Part shown: positions 35,985-45,404 of the stretch, in pieces
How positions within the stretch are numbered: the first letter of the stretch is position 1
Layout of the letters: every line of letters starts with the position of its first letter
DNA from: Ramlibacter paludis
Lineage (GTDB): Bacteria; Pseudomonadota; Gammaproteobacteria; Burkholderiales; Burkholderiaceae_C
Assembly: GCF_022012305.1 (NCBI RefSeq)
Contig: NZ_JAKLTM010000006.1
Coordinates: forward strand, 166,025 to 230,024
DNA length: 64,000 nucleotides
Direction: 5' to 3'
Translations under genes and position numbers: made by a program
The notes under the pieces: model-generated
Told to the model about the DNA's origin: nothing
What the model saw: only the letters and a program-made list of their open reading frames with translations
The model's database searches: none

Positions 35985-37907
35985 CTATGAGCTCTTGCGG
36001 ACGCGCAGGTACCACTCGCACAGCAGGCGCACCTGGCGCTTGGTGTAGCCCTTTTCTTCCATGCGGTGCACGAAGTCCTCGTGCTTCTTGGCCTCGTCGG
36101 CGCTCGCCTTGGCGTTGAAGCTGATGACCGGCAGCAGTTCCTCGGTGTTCGAGAACATCTTCTTCTCGATCACGCTGCGCAGCTTCTCGTAGCTGGTCCA
36201 CACCGGGTTCTTGCCGGCGTTGTTGGCGCGCGCGCGCAGCACGAAGTTGACGATCTCGTTGCGGAAGTCCTTCGGGTTCGACAGGCCCGCGGGCTTCTCG
36301 ATCTTCTCGAGTTCGGCGTTGAGCGCCGCGCGGTCGAAGATCTCGCCCGTGTCCGTGTCGCGGAACTCCTGGTCCTGGATCCAGAAGTCGGCGTAGGTGA
36401 CGTAGCGGTCGAAGATGTTCTGCCCGTACTCCGAGTAGGACTCGAGGTAGGCTGTCTGGATTTCCTTGCCGATGAACTCCGCGTAGCGGGCGGCCAGGTG
36501 TTCCTTGATGTAGGAGAGGTACTTCTGCTCCGTCTCGGCCGGGAACTGCTCGCGCTCGATCTGCTGTTCCAGCACGTACATCAGGTGCACCGGGTTCGCC
36601 GCGACCTCGTTGCTGTCGAAGTTGAACACCTTGGAGATGATCTTGAAGGCGAAACGGGTGGAGATGCCGTTCATGCCCTCGTCGACGCCGGCGTAGTCGC
36701 GGTACTCCTGGTAGCTCTTGGCCTTGGGGTCGGTGTCCTTGAGGTTCTCGCCGTCGTACACCTGCATCTTGGAGAACAGGCTGGAGTTCTCCGGCTCCTT
36801 CAGGCGCGTGAGCACCGAGAACTGGGCCATCATCTTCAGCGTGCCCGGGGCGCAGATGGCCTCGGCGAGCGACGAGTTGGTGATCAGCTTCTCGTAGATC
36901 TTCACTTCCTCGGTCACGCGCAGGCAGTACGGCACCTTGACGACGTAGATCCGGTCGAGGAAAGCTTCGTTGTTCTTGTTGTTCTTGAAGGCCTTCCACT
37001 CGCTTTCGTTCGAGTGGGCCATCACGATGCCGTCGAAGGGGATCGCGCCGAAGCCTTCGGTGCCCTTGAAGTTGCCTTCCTGGGTGGCCGTCAGCAGCGG
37101 GTGCAGCACCTTGATCGGCGCCTTGAACATTTCCACGAATTCCAGCAGGCCCTGGTTCGCGAGGCACAAGCCGCCGGAGTAGCTGTAGGCGTCCGGGTCG
37201 TCCTGGGCGTAGCTTTCGAGCTTGCGGATGTCGACCTTGCCGACCAGCGAGGAGATGTCCTGGTTGTTCTCGTCGCCCGGCTCGGTCTTGGCGATGCCGA
37301 CCTGCTTGAGGATGGACGGGAAGCGCTTGACGACCTTGAACTTGCGGATGTCGCCGCCGTATTCGTCCAGGCGCTTGACGGCCCAGGGCGAGAGGATGCG
37401 TTGCGTGTAGCGGCGCGGAATGCCGAACTGCTGTTCCAGCAGCGGGCCGTCCTCATCGTTGCTGAAGAGACCCAGCGGCGACTCGTTCACCGGCGAATCC
37501 TTCAGCGCGTAGAACGGCACCTGTTCCATCAGCTGCTTCAGGCGCTCCGCGATCGACGACTTGCCGCCGCCGACGGGGCCGAGCAGGTACAGGATCTGTT
37601 TCTTTTCTTCCAGGCCCTGCGCCGCGTGGCGGAAGTGCGAGACGACCTGCTCGATCGGCTCTTCGAGACCGTAGAAGTCCTTGAAGGCCGGATAGATGCG
37701 GATGACCTTGTTGCCGAAGATGCGCGACAGGCGCGTGTCGTGCCGGGTGTCGACCATCTCGGGCTCGCCGATCGCGGCGAGCATGCGCTCTGCGGCCGTG
37801 GCGTACGTCAGCGGCTCCCGTTTGCAGAGGTCGAGGTACTCCTCGATCGACATCTCCTCCTCGCGCGTCTTCTCGTAACGCGTGAGGAAATTGCGGACCA
37901 CGTCCAT
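35985..37907 (-). CDS. prkA: PrkA/YeaG serine protein kinase (AAA-type)
   Basis: A 640-residue protein matching PrkA in full length. The AAA-like N-terminal module has Walker A GPVGGGKSS (about 110-118) and the C-terminal part is the PrkA kinase-like domain. Conserved blocks include RIYPAFKDFYGLEE and GIVMAHSNESEW. It is the first gene of the stress operon, with GAAGGAGG before the ATG. Upstream (37908-38192) is 285 bp of non-coding DNA holding the promoter; no clear -24/-12 element was found. Confidence 0.93.
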   Translation of the reverse strand: MDVVRNFLTRYEKTREEEMSIEEYLDLCKREPLTYATAAERMLAAIGEPEMVDTRHDTRLSRIFGNKVIRIYPAFKDFYGLEEPIEQVVSHFRHAAQGLEEKKQILYLLGPVGGGKSSIAERLKQLMEQVPFYALKDSPVNESPLGLFSNDEDGPLLEQQFGIPRRYTQRILSPWAVKRLDEYGGDIRKFKVVKRFPSILKQVGIAKTEPGDENNQDISSLVGKVDIRKLESYAQDDPDAYSYSGGLCLANQGLLEFVEMFKAPIKVLHPLLTATQEGNFKGTEGFGAIPFDGIVMAHSNESEWKAFKNNKNNEAFLDRIYVVKVPYCLRVTEEVKIYEKLITNSSLAEAICAPGTLKMMAQFSVLTRLKEPENSSLFSKMQVYDGENLKDTDPKAKSYQEYRDYAGVDEGMNGISTRFAFKIISKVFNFDSNEVAANPVHLMYVLEQQIEREQFPAETEQKYLSYIKEHLAARYAEFIGKEIQTAYLESYSEYGQNIFDRYVTYADFWIQDQEFRDTDTGEIFDRAALNAELEKIEKPAGLSNPKDFRNEIVNFVLRARANNAGKNPVWTSYEKLRSVIEKKMFSNTEELLPVISFNAKASADEAKKHEDFVHRMEEKGYTKRQVRLLCEWYLRVRKSS

Positions 37908-38192
37908 GAAGCCTCCTTCGTTGACTGTCTGCAGCGGGGCGCGCAGTGCGGTGTCACTGTACTCCCGAGTCGGCGTCCTGCCTCAACGGCGCATGTAGGC
38001 GAAACGCCGACTTCACTGTAGGTGAACGGTAGATAAAAACAAGGGGGCGGAGTTTCTCGGTGGATACCCGAGACGCATGTAAACGACATTGCGCGTGCAC
38101 TCGGGCGAGCGCTGTGTCACGATGCGAGTTCGCGTGCACCACGAAGGCTGCGCGCGCCCTCATGGTGCCTGTAGGCCGGAGCACGCAAGTGC

Positions 38193-39212
38193 TCAGCTGG
38201 TTCGCGTCACCTTCTTCAGGTGCGGAGGCTGGTCGGGGTCGTTGCCGCGCGCCCGCGCCAGCGCCTCCACCATGGGATAGAAGCTCTGGATGGCGCTCAC
38301 CGGATCGACGTCCGGCAGCCCCGTTTCGACCAGCGGCAGCGTGGCGCCCGGCGTGCCCGGCGGCGCCGCCAGCAGCACGCATGCACCGCGATCGCGCATG
38401 GCCCGCGCCACTTCGAGCACGCCGGCCTGCGCCGGCCCGCGCGGGGCGAACATGAGCAGTGGGTAGCCCGGCTCGATCAGCGCCATCGGCCCGTGCTGGA
38501 TCTCCGCGGCCGAGAAGGCCTCGGCCTGGATGCCGCAAGTCTCCTTGAACTTTAGCGCGGCTTCCATCGCAACCGGCAGGCTCAGGCCGCGGCCGACCAC
38601 GAACAGGCGGTCGGCATCGCGCAGCTTGTCCACCGCCTCCGACCAGTCGGCGCGCGCCGCCAGTTCCAGCGCGGCCGGCAGCGCGTCCAGCGCCAGCTGC
38701 AAGTCCGCATCTTCCTGCCACGCGGCGGCCAGGCGCGCGCCGGCTACCAGCTGCGCGATGAAGCTCTTGGTCGCGGCCACGCTCTTCTCGGGGCCGGCAT
38801 GCAGCGGGAACAACCACTGCGCGGCCTGCGCCAGCGGCGAGGCCGCGTCGTTGACGAAAGCACAGGTGACGGCGCCGCCCGCGCGGAAATATTCGGTGGG
38901 CTTCACCACGTCGGGGCTCTGGCCGGATTGCGAGAAGGCAAAGGACGCCAGGCCCTGGCAGGCGATGCGCGACTGGTACAGGGTGATGAGCGACATCGGC
39001 ATGGAGGTCACCAGCCGCCCCATGCGCGCCATCACCAGGTAGGCCGCGTAGTGGGCCGCGTGGTCGGAGCTGCCGCGTGCCAGCGTCAGCAGCGAGCTGG
39101 GCGGAGTGCTGCGCAGCTGCGCACCGAGTGCGGCGTATTGCTCGCGGTCCGCACGCAACTGGCGCGCGACCACCTGCGGCGCTTCGCGCGCCTCATCCAG
39201 CATGCGCGACAT
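38193..39212 (-). CDS. SIS-domain glucosamine-6-phosphate deaminase/aminotransferase-like protein
   Basis: A 339-residue protein with two sugar isomerase (SIS) domains, as in the isomerase half of GlmS and in NagB-II/AgaS. The first carries ARGSSDHAA and SQSGQSPDVV, the second VVGRGLSLPVAMEAALKFKE and EIQHGPMALIE. No glutaminase domain is present, so it should deaminate glucosamine-6-phosphate to fructose-6-phosphate. Its start lies 20 bases inside the end of nagA, preceded by AAGGAGA. Final step of the three-gene amino-sugar operon. Confidence 0.85.
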   Translation of the reverse strand: MSRMLDEAREAPQVVARQLRADREQYAALGAQLRSTPPSSLLTLARGSSDHAAHYAAYLVMARMGRLVTSMPMSLITLYQSRIACQGLASFAFSQSGQSPDVVKPTEYFRAGGAVTCAFVNDAASPLAQAAQWLFPLHAGPEKSVAATKSFIAQLVAGARLAAAWQEDADLQLALDALPAALELAARADWSEAVDKLRDADRLFVVGRGLSLPVAMEAALKFKETCGIQAEAFSAAEIQHGPMALIEPGYPLLMFAPRGPAQAGVLEVARAMRDRGACVLLAAPPGTPGATLPLVETGLPDVDPVSAIQSFYPMVEALARARGNDPDQPPHLKKVTRTS

Positions 39213-40347
39213 GGCGCCTGTCTCCTTCTTGTCCTTCGCGTTCGCGGCCCTGCAGGTAGACCGCCTGCACGCGCAGCTCGCCATCCAGGCGCACCACGTC
39301 GGCCCAGGCGCCGGGCGCGAGGCGCCCGCGGTCCGTGAGTTCCAGGAAATCGGCGGGATAGGTCGCGACCCGCCGCGCCGCGTCGTCGAGCGCCAGGCCG
39401 ACCACGTCGACCAGGTTGCGCAGCGCGCGGTCCATGGTGAGCGTGGAGCCGGCCAGCGTGCCATCGGCCAGGCGCACGCCGCCCAGGCACTTCGTTACGG
39501 CCTGGCGTCCCAGCTTGTATTCGCCATCGGGCATGCCGGTGGCCGCCGTGGAATCGGTCACGCAATAGAGATGCGGAATGCAGCGCATGGCCGTGCGGAT
39601 CGCGCCGGGGTGCACGTGCAACAGGTCGGGAATGATCTCGGCGTACTGCGCATGCGCCAGCGCCGCGCCCACCATGCCCGGCAGGCGATGGTGCAGCGGC
39701 GTCATCGCGTTGAAGAGGTGCGTGAAGCCGCGGGCGCCGCGCGCCAGCGCTTCGCGGCCCTGCTCATAGTCGCCGGCCGTGTGGCCGATCTGGACGCGGT
39801 AGCCGGCCCCGCACAGCGCCGCGATGGCGTCCATGTTGCCTGGCACTTCGGGGGCGAGCGTGAGCAGGCGCACCGGCGCCAGCGCGTCCAGCCGCCGCAG
39901 TTCGTCGAGCGAGACCGGGCGCGCGAAATCGGGCTGCGCGCCCAGCTTGGCGGCATTGATGTACGGCCCTTCGAGGTGCATGCCCAGCACGCGCGCGGCG
40001 CCCGGCGCGCCTTCGCGGCACAGGGTCCCGATCGCGCCCAGGGCCGCTTCGAGGTCGTCGTAGGGCGCGGTCATCGTGGTGGCCAGCAGCGCGGTCGTGC
40101 CGTGTTCGGCATGGCGCCGCGCCACCTGCAGCGCGGCGTCGCCGCCTTCCATCACGTCGCGCCCGGCGCCGCCGTGCACGTGCAAGTCGACGAAGCCGGG
40201 CAGCAGGATGTCGCCGTTCTCGCGCGCCTGTTCCGGGCTGATGTCCCGGCCCTCGATGGCGGTGATGCGGCCATGGCCGTCGATGTGGAGGCTGCCGGCG
40301 ACGAAGCCGCCGGGCGTGAGGATGCTGCCGGCCAGGCTTCGCGTCAC
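39193..40347 (-). CDS. nagA: N-acetylglucosamine-6-phosphate deacetylase
   Basis: A 384-residue amidohydrolase. The metal motif is DLHVHGGAG (about 54-62), followed by HLEGPYIN, GHTAGDYEQG, FTHLFNAM and DSTAATG with the catalytic Asp. The GTG start at 40347 overlaps the kinase stop as GTGA, and the C-terminus overlaps the SIS gene by 20 bases. It removes acetate from GlcNAc-6-P made by the upstream kinase. A longer upstream frame through the kinase gene is rejected. Confidence 0.9.
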   Translation of the reverse strand: MTRSLAGSILTPGGFVAGSLHIDGHGRITAIEGRDISPEQARENGDILLPGFVDLHVHGGAGRDVMEGGDAALQVARRHAEHGTTALLATTMTAPYDDLEAALGAIGTLCREGAPGAARVLGMHLEGPYINAAKLGAQPDFARPVSLDELRRLDALAPVRLLTLAPEVPGNMDAIAALCGAGYRVQIGHTAGDYEQGREALARGARGFTHLFNAMTPLHHRLPGMVGAALAHAQYAEIIPDLLHVHPGAIRTAMRCIPHLYCVTDSTAATGMPDGEYKLGRQAVTKCLGGVRLADGTLAGSTLTMDRALRNLVDVVGLALDDAARRVATYPADFLELTDRGRLAPGAWADVVRLDGELRVQAVYLQGREREGQEGDRRHVAHAG

Positions 40348-41234
40348 GCGGCCGCTTCCGTGGTTTCGGCCTGCGCGGCGCGGCGGGCCAGCACCAGCGC
40401 GCCGGCCACCGCGTTGTCCTGCGCCGCCACCAGCCGGCTGCGCAGCGCGGGCCGCATGCGCGGCGCCAGGCGTTCGGCGATGCTGCCGCTGGCGGCCAGG
40501 GGCAGGCGGCCGCGCGGATCGATGGCCAGGGCCAGGTCTTCGAGGGAATTCACGGCGGACTGCAGGAGCGCGGCGGAGACCGGGTCCTGCGCTTCGGTGT
40601 CGAACACCGCGCGTGCCAGCTGCGCATATTCGAACTGGCCCGCCTGCGCGCACCAATCCTGCAGGCTCTCGCGCTCGTCGCCGCAATGCATCCACACGCG
40701 GCGCGCCAGCACACCCGCGCCGGCGCGTCCATCGAGCGCGTTCTGCGCCTGCCGCACGGCCTGCAAGCCGAGCCAGGCGCCGCTGCCTTCGTCACCCACC
40801 GGAAAACCCCATCCGCCGACTGTAGCGCGGCTGCCGTCGGCGCGGAGCGCTTCCGCGATGCTGCCGGTGCCGGCGATCAGGATGGCGCCGGGCTTGCCGC
40901 CGTGCGCGCCCAGCAGCATGGTGAAGGAATCGGTTTCGGCTTCCAGGTGGGCCAGGCCGGGATCGGCCGCCAGGAATTCCTCGCGCAAGGGCGGGTGGCT
41001 CACGCCCGACAGTCCGGCGGCCAGGGCACAGCGTTCCCACCTGGGCTGGGCCAGGCCGGCCTGGTCGAAGGCGGCCCGCACCGCGATGGCGATGTTGCGC
41101 CAGGCCTTGGCGACGCCCTGCCCCAGGGCGGACGGTCCGGCTTCGCCCGCGCCGACCAAGGCGCCGTTGCTGCGCTGCACCAACGCGCGCGTTCCGCTGC
41201 CACCCCCGTCGACGCCGATCAGATAGTCAACCAT
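40344..41234 (-). CDS. BadF/BadG-family N-acetylglucosamine kinase-like protein
   Basis: A 296-residue actin-fold ATPase. The phosphate-1 loop is GVDGGGSGTRA (7-17), the phosphate-2 region is ILIAGTGSIAEAL, and GGWGFPVGDEGSGAWLG is the GlcNAc-kinase hallmark. With nagA and the SIS gene it makes a kinase-deacetylase-deaminase route from free GlcNAc to fructose-6-P. No transporter or regulator lies in the operon, so uptake must come from elsewhere. Confidence 0.88.
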   Translation of the reverse strand: MVDYLIGVDGGGSGTRALVQRSNGALVGAGEAGPSALGQGVAKAWRNIAIAVRAAFDQAGLAQPRWERCALAAGLSGVSHPPLREEFLAADPGLAHLEAETDSFTMLLGAHGGKPGAILIAGTGSIAEALRADGSRATVGGWGFPVGDEGSGAWLGLQAVRQAQNALDGRAGAGVLARRVWMHCGDERESLQDWCAQAGQFEYAQLARAVFDTEAQDPVSAALLQSAVNSLEDLALAIDPRGRLPLAASGSIAERLAPRMRPALRSRLVAAQDNAVAGALVLARRAAQAETTEAAA

Positions 41235-41328
41235 AAGGTTTAGACCGGCCCCCGCTAAAGAGTTGCAGCTCGGCAGGCTGCTGCAATCATCTGTAGACCT
41301 TGGCTGACGGGCACGGCTAAGCTTGCGT

Positions 41329-41937
41329 ATGGCTGCGCCACTTTCCTTTTATTTCGATTTCATCTCGCCCTATGGCTACTTCGCCAGCCTGCGGGTGGAG
41401 GAAATCGCCGCGCGCCATGGCCGGAACGTCGACTGGCGGCCCATGCTGCTGGGCGTGGCGGTGCTGAAGGTGATGGGGCTGAAGCCGCTGCTGGAGACGC
41501 CGCTGAAGGGCGATTACATCCGGCGCGACGTGCTGCGCCATGCGCGCCGGCATCGCATACCCCTGAAACGCGACCTCAATGCTTCCGTCGGTAACCCGTT
41601 GCCGGCGGCGCGCGCCTTCTACTGGGTCAAGCAGCAGCACCCACACCTGGAAGCGGCGATGGCGCATGCCCTGTTCCATGCTTTCTGGGCGGAAGGGCGC
41701 GACCTGTCGACGCCGGAAAAGGTCGGGGCGATCGAGCTGCCGGGCGGCCTGGACGGGCAGGTGCTGGCGGAAGCCACCGCCAGCGAAGAAGCCGCCTCGC
41801 TGCTGCGCAATGCGGTGGCGTCGGCGCTGAAGGCGGGCGTCTTCGGCTCGCCGACGGTCGTGGTGGACGGCGAGCCGTTCTGGGGAGTGGACCGCCTGCC
41901 CGACGTCGAGGCGTGGCTAGCCGAGGGCGGCTGGTAG
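41329..41937 (+). CDS. 2-hydroxychromene-2-carboxylate isomerase-family (DsbA-fold) protein
   Basis: A 202-residue thioredoxin-fold protein of the DsbA/GST-kappa type. The N-terminus is FYFDFISPYGYF, where the serine of SPY replaces the CxxC of DsbA. C-terminal FGSPTVVVDGEPFWGVDRL is the HCCA-isomerase signature. It probably uses glutathione to isomerise an aromatic-ring-derived ketoacid, but the substrate here is not known. The ATG at 41329 is preferred to a TTG six bases earlier. The 3' end overlaps the convergent acyl-CoA ligase by 21 bases. Confidence 0.85.
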   Translation: MAAPLSFYFDFISPYGYFASLRVEEIAARHGRNVDWRPMLLGVAVLKVMGLKPLLETPLKGDYIRRDVLRHARRHRIPLKRDLNASVGNPLPAARAFYWVKQQHPHLEAAMAHALFHAFWAEGRDLSTPEKVGAIELPGGLDGQVLAEATASEEAASLLRNAVASALKAGVFGSPTVVVDGEPFWGVDRLPDVEAWLAEGGW

Positions 41938-43638
41938 GATCTGCACCGGAACCGCGATGGCGCCGAGCGCGGCACGCATCTGCGCGACATCCCCCGATCC
42001 TTCGGCCGTCGCACCGCGTTCGTCGACCGTCACCCGCCAGTCCGGGCCCAGCAACTCCCGCAGCTTCAGTTCCGTCGCCCGCACGCGCAGCGCCGGCTTG
42101 TAGACCTTGCCGATGGCCGTCAGCGGCAGCGCGTCGAGGATGACCACCCGCCTGGGAACGGCCGGCCGCTCGTAGACCGTCGGAGCCACGGCGGACAGCA
42201 ACGCATCGCCGTCCATCCGCACGCCGGGCTTGAGCGTGACGAATGCTGCCGGCACCTCGCCCGCGTGCGCGTCCGGTTCGGCGACCACCGCGCACATCGC
42301 GACTGCCGGATGGGCGAGGAACGCGTCTTCGACCAGCCCCGGATCGATGTTGTGCGAGCCGCGGATGATCACGTCCTTGGCCCGGCCGGTGACGTGGATG
42401 TAGCCCTGCGCGTCGACGTGGCCGAGGTCGCCCGACACCAGCCAGCCGTCCTCGAACATGCCCGCATCGCGCGCCGGGTCGGTGTAACCCGGGCTGACGT
42501 GTGGCCCCCGCAGCGCCAGCACCCCGTCATGCACTTCCACCCGGGAGTACGGCAGCCGCAGGCCGCAGGAGCCCGGCACGCGCGGCGCCGCCGCAGGCTC
42601 GATGGAGACCAGCCCGGCGCATTCGGTCATGCCCAGGATGTTGCGCACGGGAATCGCCAGCGCCTGCTCGAAGCGCGCGGCCAGTTCGGCCGGCAGCGGC
42701 GAGCCGCCCGTGTAGGCGACGCGAATGCGCGAGACGTCGGCGTCGACCGGCAGGTTGCACAAGCTCGCCAGGATCGTCGGCACGCACGCGAGCGCGTTCA
42801 CGCCTTCGCGCTCGCAGAACTTCCAGTAGTTGCGCAGGAAGGCCGCGTTGCGCATGCCGGTCACGGTGGGCAGGACCTGCGTCGCGCCCACCGCCAGCAG
42901 CGCCAGGCCGTAGACGAAGGCGCCGGCCACGTGGAACAGTGGGAACCCGTTGATTTCGACGGTGTGCTCGTCGAAGCCGTAGAAGAAGTGCGCGAACCAG
43001 GAGGCATGCGCCTCGTTGCCGTGCGTGTGCCGCACCAGCTTGGGCGCGCCGGTCGTGCCGCCGGTGTGGAACAGCGCGGCGACGCGGTCGGGCGTCAACA
43101 GCGGATCGAACTGCAGCGTTTCCGCCTGCGCCGCCAGCGCCGGTTCGAAGTCTTCGCCGATCCGCAGGACGGTGCGCTTCTCCAGCCCCGGCACCTTGCG
43201 CAGCGTGGACGCGATGTCCAGCTCCGCGTTCGCCCCCAGCGCCACGACGACCTTCGCGCCGCTGGCCTCGAGCAGCGCGGCTATGTGGTCCGGCTGCAGC
43301 ATGAAATTGATCGGGCAGGCGCGCCCCGCGACCTGCGCGCCCCACAGCGCGTACTGCGTCGCCGGGATGTTGGGCGCCAGGATCGCGACCGCGTCGTCGG
43401 GCCCGACGCCCAGGCTGCGAAACAGGTTGGCCGCGCGCCGCACGTTGGCCAGCAGCTGTGCATAGGTGACGCGAACCGCCGGTGTCGCCAGGTCGCCGTC
43501 GGGCAGGTAGACGAAGGCCGCGCGCTCCGGGTGGAGCCGCGCGGCCCTTTCGATCAAGCCGTAGGTCGAGCGCGCCGGGATCGCCTGCTCGTAAGGCGTG
43601 CGCTCCAGCGCCTCGATGTCCGCCAGCGAGCGGAACAT
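41917..43638 (-). CDS. AMP-dependent acyl-CoA synthetase
   Basis: A 573-residue ANL-superfamily ligase that activates a carboxylic acid as its CoA thioester. The phosphate loop is HTGGTTGAPK (about 192-201) in place of the usual TSGTTG, then GMTECAGL and a GDLGHVDAQGYIHVTGRAKD hinge. A catalytic lysine near the end sits in ALPLTAIGKVYKP. The substrate is unknown; next to ferulate genes an aromatic or fatty acid is plausible. It starts six bases before the amidohydrolase stop on the same strand, so the two are probably co-transcribed. Confidence 0.85.
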   Translation of the reverse strand: MFRSLADIEALERTPYEQAIPARSTYGLIERAARLHPERAAFVYLPDGDLATPAVRVTYAQLLANVRRAANLFRSLGVGPDDAVAILAPNIPATQYALWGAQVAGRACPINFMLQPDHIAALLEASGAKVVVALGANAELDIASTLRKVPGLEKRTVLRIGEDFEPALAAQAETLQFDPLLTPDRVAALFHTGGTTGAPKLVRHTHGNEAHASWFAHFFYGFDEHTVEINGFPLFHVAGAFVYGLALLAVGATQVLPTVTGMRNAAFLRNYWKFCEREGVNALACVPTILASLCNLPVDADVSRIRVAYTGGSPLPAELAARFEQALAIPVRNILGMTECAGLVSIEPAAAPRVPGSCGLRLPYSRVEVHDGVLALRGPHVSPGYTDPARDAGMFEDGWLVSGDLGHVDAQGYIHVTGRAKDVIIRGSHNIDPGLVEDAFLAHPAVAMCAVVAEPDAHAGEVPAAFVTLKPGVRMDGDALLSAVAPTVYERPAVPRRVVILDALPLTAIGKVYKPALRVRATELKLRELLGPDWRVTVDERGATAEGSGDVAQMRAALGAIAVPVQILPAALG

Positions 43639-43643
43639 GGCGC

Positions 43644-44507
43644 TCAGGCCAGGCCCAGCAGCCGCACCGCGTTGCCCTTCAGGATGCCGGGCATCACCTC
43701 GGGCTTGAAGCCGGCGTCCTCGAAGTCCTTCATCCAGCGCTCCGGCGTGATCAAGGGGTAGTCGCTGCCGAAGAGGATGCGGTCCTTCAGCAGCGTGTTC
43801 GCGTACTGCACGAGCTGCTTGGGGAAGTACTTCGGGCTCCAGCCCGAAAGGTCGATCCAGACGTTGGGCTTGTGCGTGGCCACCGAGAGCGCTTCGTCCT
43901 GCCAGGGGAAGCTGGGGTGCGCCATCACGATCTGCATGTCCGGAAAGTCGATGGCGACGTCGTCCAGATGCATCGGGTTGCTGTATTCCAGCTTGAGCCC
44001 GCCGCCGCAGCGCATGCCGGAGCCGATGCCGCTGTGGCCGGTGTGGAAGATGGTCGGCAGCTTGTGCGCGTTGATCACCTCGTAGATCGGCCAGGCCATG
44101 CGGTCGTACGGGTGGTAGCCCTGCACCGTCGGGTGGAACTTGAAGCCCTTGACGCCTTCTTCCTTGATCAGGCGCTCGGCTTCGCGCGCGCCCATCTTGC
44201 CCTTGTGCGGGTCGATGCTGGCAAAGGCCACCATCATGTCGCTGTTCTCGCGCGCGGCCTGGGCGATCTCCTCGTTCGGGATGCGGCGGCGGCCCAGCTG
44301 CGACTCGCTGTCCACGGTGAACATCACGAGGCCGATCTTCTTCTCGCGGTAGTGCGCGATCGTCTCCGCGATCGTGGGCCGCCGCGCATTGCGGAAGTAC
44401 TTGTCGGCGGCGCGGTCGTATTCCTCGCCGTAGTTGTCGAAGGGATTCCAGCAGCTGACTTCGGCATGCGTGTGCACGTCGATGGCGACCAGGTTTGCGT
44501 GATCCAT
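43644..44507 (-). CDS. Amidohydrolase-2 family protein
   Basis: A 287-residue TIM-barrel metal hydrolase or decarboxylase of the ACMSD-related group. The N-terminal metal motif DVHTH is at about 10-14, then GFKFHPTVQG, TIFHTGHSG, MAHPSFPWQDE and GSDYPL with the conserved aspartate. The start at 44507 (MDHANLVAI) has GGAGA; an in-frame codon at 44534 is less likely. It is divergent from the ferulate genes across a palindromic operator, so it is probably part of the same regulon. The reaction is unknown. Confidence 0.82.
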   Translation of the reverse strand: MDHANLVAIDVHTHAEVSCWNPFDNYGEEYDRAADKYFRNARRPTIAETIAHYREKKIGLVMFTVDSESQLGRRRIPNEEIAQAARENSDMMVAFASIDPHKGKMGAREAERLIKEEGVKGFKFHPTVQGYHPYDRMAWPIYEVINAHKLPTIFHTGHSGIGSGMRCGGGLKLEYSNPMHLDDVAIDFPDMQIVMAHPSFPWQDEALSVATHKPNVWIDLSGWSPKYFPKQLVQYANTLLKDRILFGSDYPLITPERWMKDFEDAGFKPEVMPGILKGNAVRLLGLA

Positions 44508-44562
44508 GGCTTGTCTCCGGGATGCGTGTGCCAAGGGTAATCCCTAGGGCGATTTGGCTTGA

Positions 44563-44593
44563 GTTGGTTATTGTTTATAACAAATAATCCAAC
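44563..44593. promoter_or_regulatory. Imperfect 31-bp palindrome, probable MarR-type operator
   Basis: Arms GTTGGTTATTGTT and AACAAATAATCCAAC (44563-44593) meet at TAT in an otherwise GC-rich 115-bp divergent gap between the amidohydrolase and crotonase genes. AT-rich palindromes of this size are typical MarR sites. A MarR gene lies at 55543 in the same region. Binding and ligand (for example feruloyl-CoA) are inferred. Confidence 0.55.
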
Positions 44594-44622
44594 AACCCGG
44601 GTCCCACTCCGCCAACGAAAAC

Positions 44623-45399
44623 ATGACCAGCAAAGCCGACATCCAACTCGAGATCGATGGCGACGTCGCCATCGTCCGCCTGAACCGACCGGCCAAGCGC
44701 AACGCCCTGAGCGACGGCCTGGTCCAGGCCGTGCGCAACACCTTCGAGACGCTGCCGAAAACCGTGCGCGCCGCCGTGCTCGACGGTGCGGGCGAGCACT
44801 TCTGCGCCGGCCTCGACCTGTCGGAACTGAAGGAGCGCGACGCCGGCGCCGGCCTGCACCACTCGCGCATGTGGCACGCCGCGCTGGAAGAGGTGCAGTA
44901 CGGCCCGGTGCCGGTGATTGCCGCGCTGCACGGCGCGGTGGTCGGCGGCGGACTGGAGCTGGCCTCGGCCTGCCACATCCGCGTGGCCGACGAAACCACT
45001 TTCTACGCGTTGCCGGAAGGATCGCGCGGCATCTTCGTCGGCGGCGGCGGCGCGGTGCGCATCCCGCGCCTGATCGGCGCCGCTCGCATGACCGACATGA
45101 TGCTCACCGGCCGCGTCTACAACGCCGTCGACGGCGAGAAAGCCGGTTTTGCCCAGTACCTCGTGCCGCAGGGCCAGGCCTCCGCCAAGGCGCTGGAACT
45201 CGCGCGCCGCGTGGCGCAGAACGCGCCGCTCACCAACTACGCCCTGATGCATGCGCTGCCGCGCATCGCCGAGCAGCCGGCCGACCAGGGCTTCCTCACC
45301 GAGGCGCTGATGGCCGCCATCGCGCAGAGCGCGCCCGAGGCCAAGCAGCGCGTGCGCGACTTCCTCGAAGGCCGCGCCGCCAAGGTCAGCAAGGGCTGA
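44623..45399 (+). CDS. Enoyl-CoA hydratase/crotonase-family protein of the ferulate cluster
   Basis: A 258-residue crotonase. The first oxyanion-hole segment is GEHFCAGLDLSEL (about 57-69) and the second HGAVVGGGLELASACHIR (about 104-121). The catalytic Glu is expected in PEGSRGIFVGGGG (about 131-143). It lies directly upstream of feruloyl-CoA synthase, so it probably hydrates feruloyl- or another hydroxycinnamoyl-CoA. It is not close to the classic Ech lyase in sequence, so vanillin release versus beta-oxidation cannot be decided. Confidence 0.83.
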   Translation: MTSKADIQLEIDGDVAIVRLNRPAKRNALSDGLVQAVRNTFETLPKTVRAAVLDGAGEHFCAGLDLSELKERDAGAGLHHSRMWHAALEEVQYGPVPVIAALHGAVVGGGLELASACHIRVADETTFYALPEGSRGIFVGGGGAVRIPRLIGAARMTDMMLTGRVYNAVDGEKAGFAQYLVPQGQASAKALELARRVAQNAPLTNYALMHALPRIAEQPADQGFLTEALMAAIAQSAPEAKQRVRDFLEGRAAKVSKG

Positions 45400-45404
45400 G
45401 CGCG

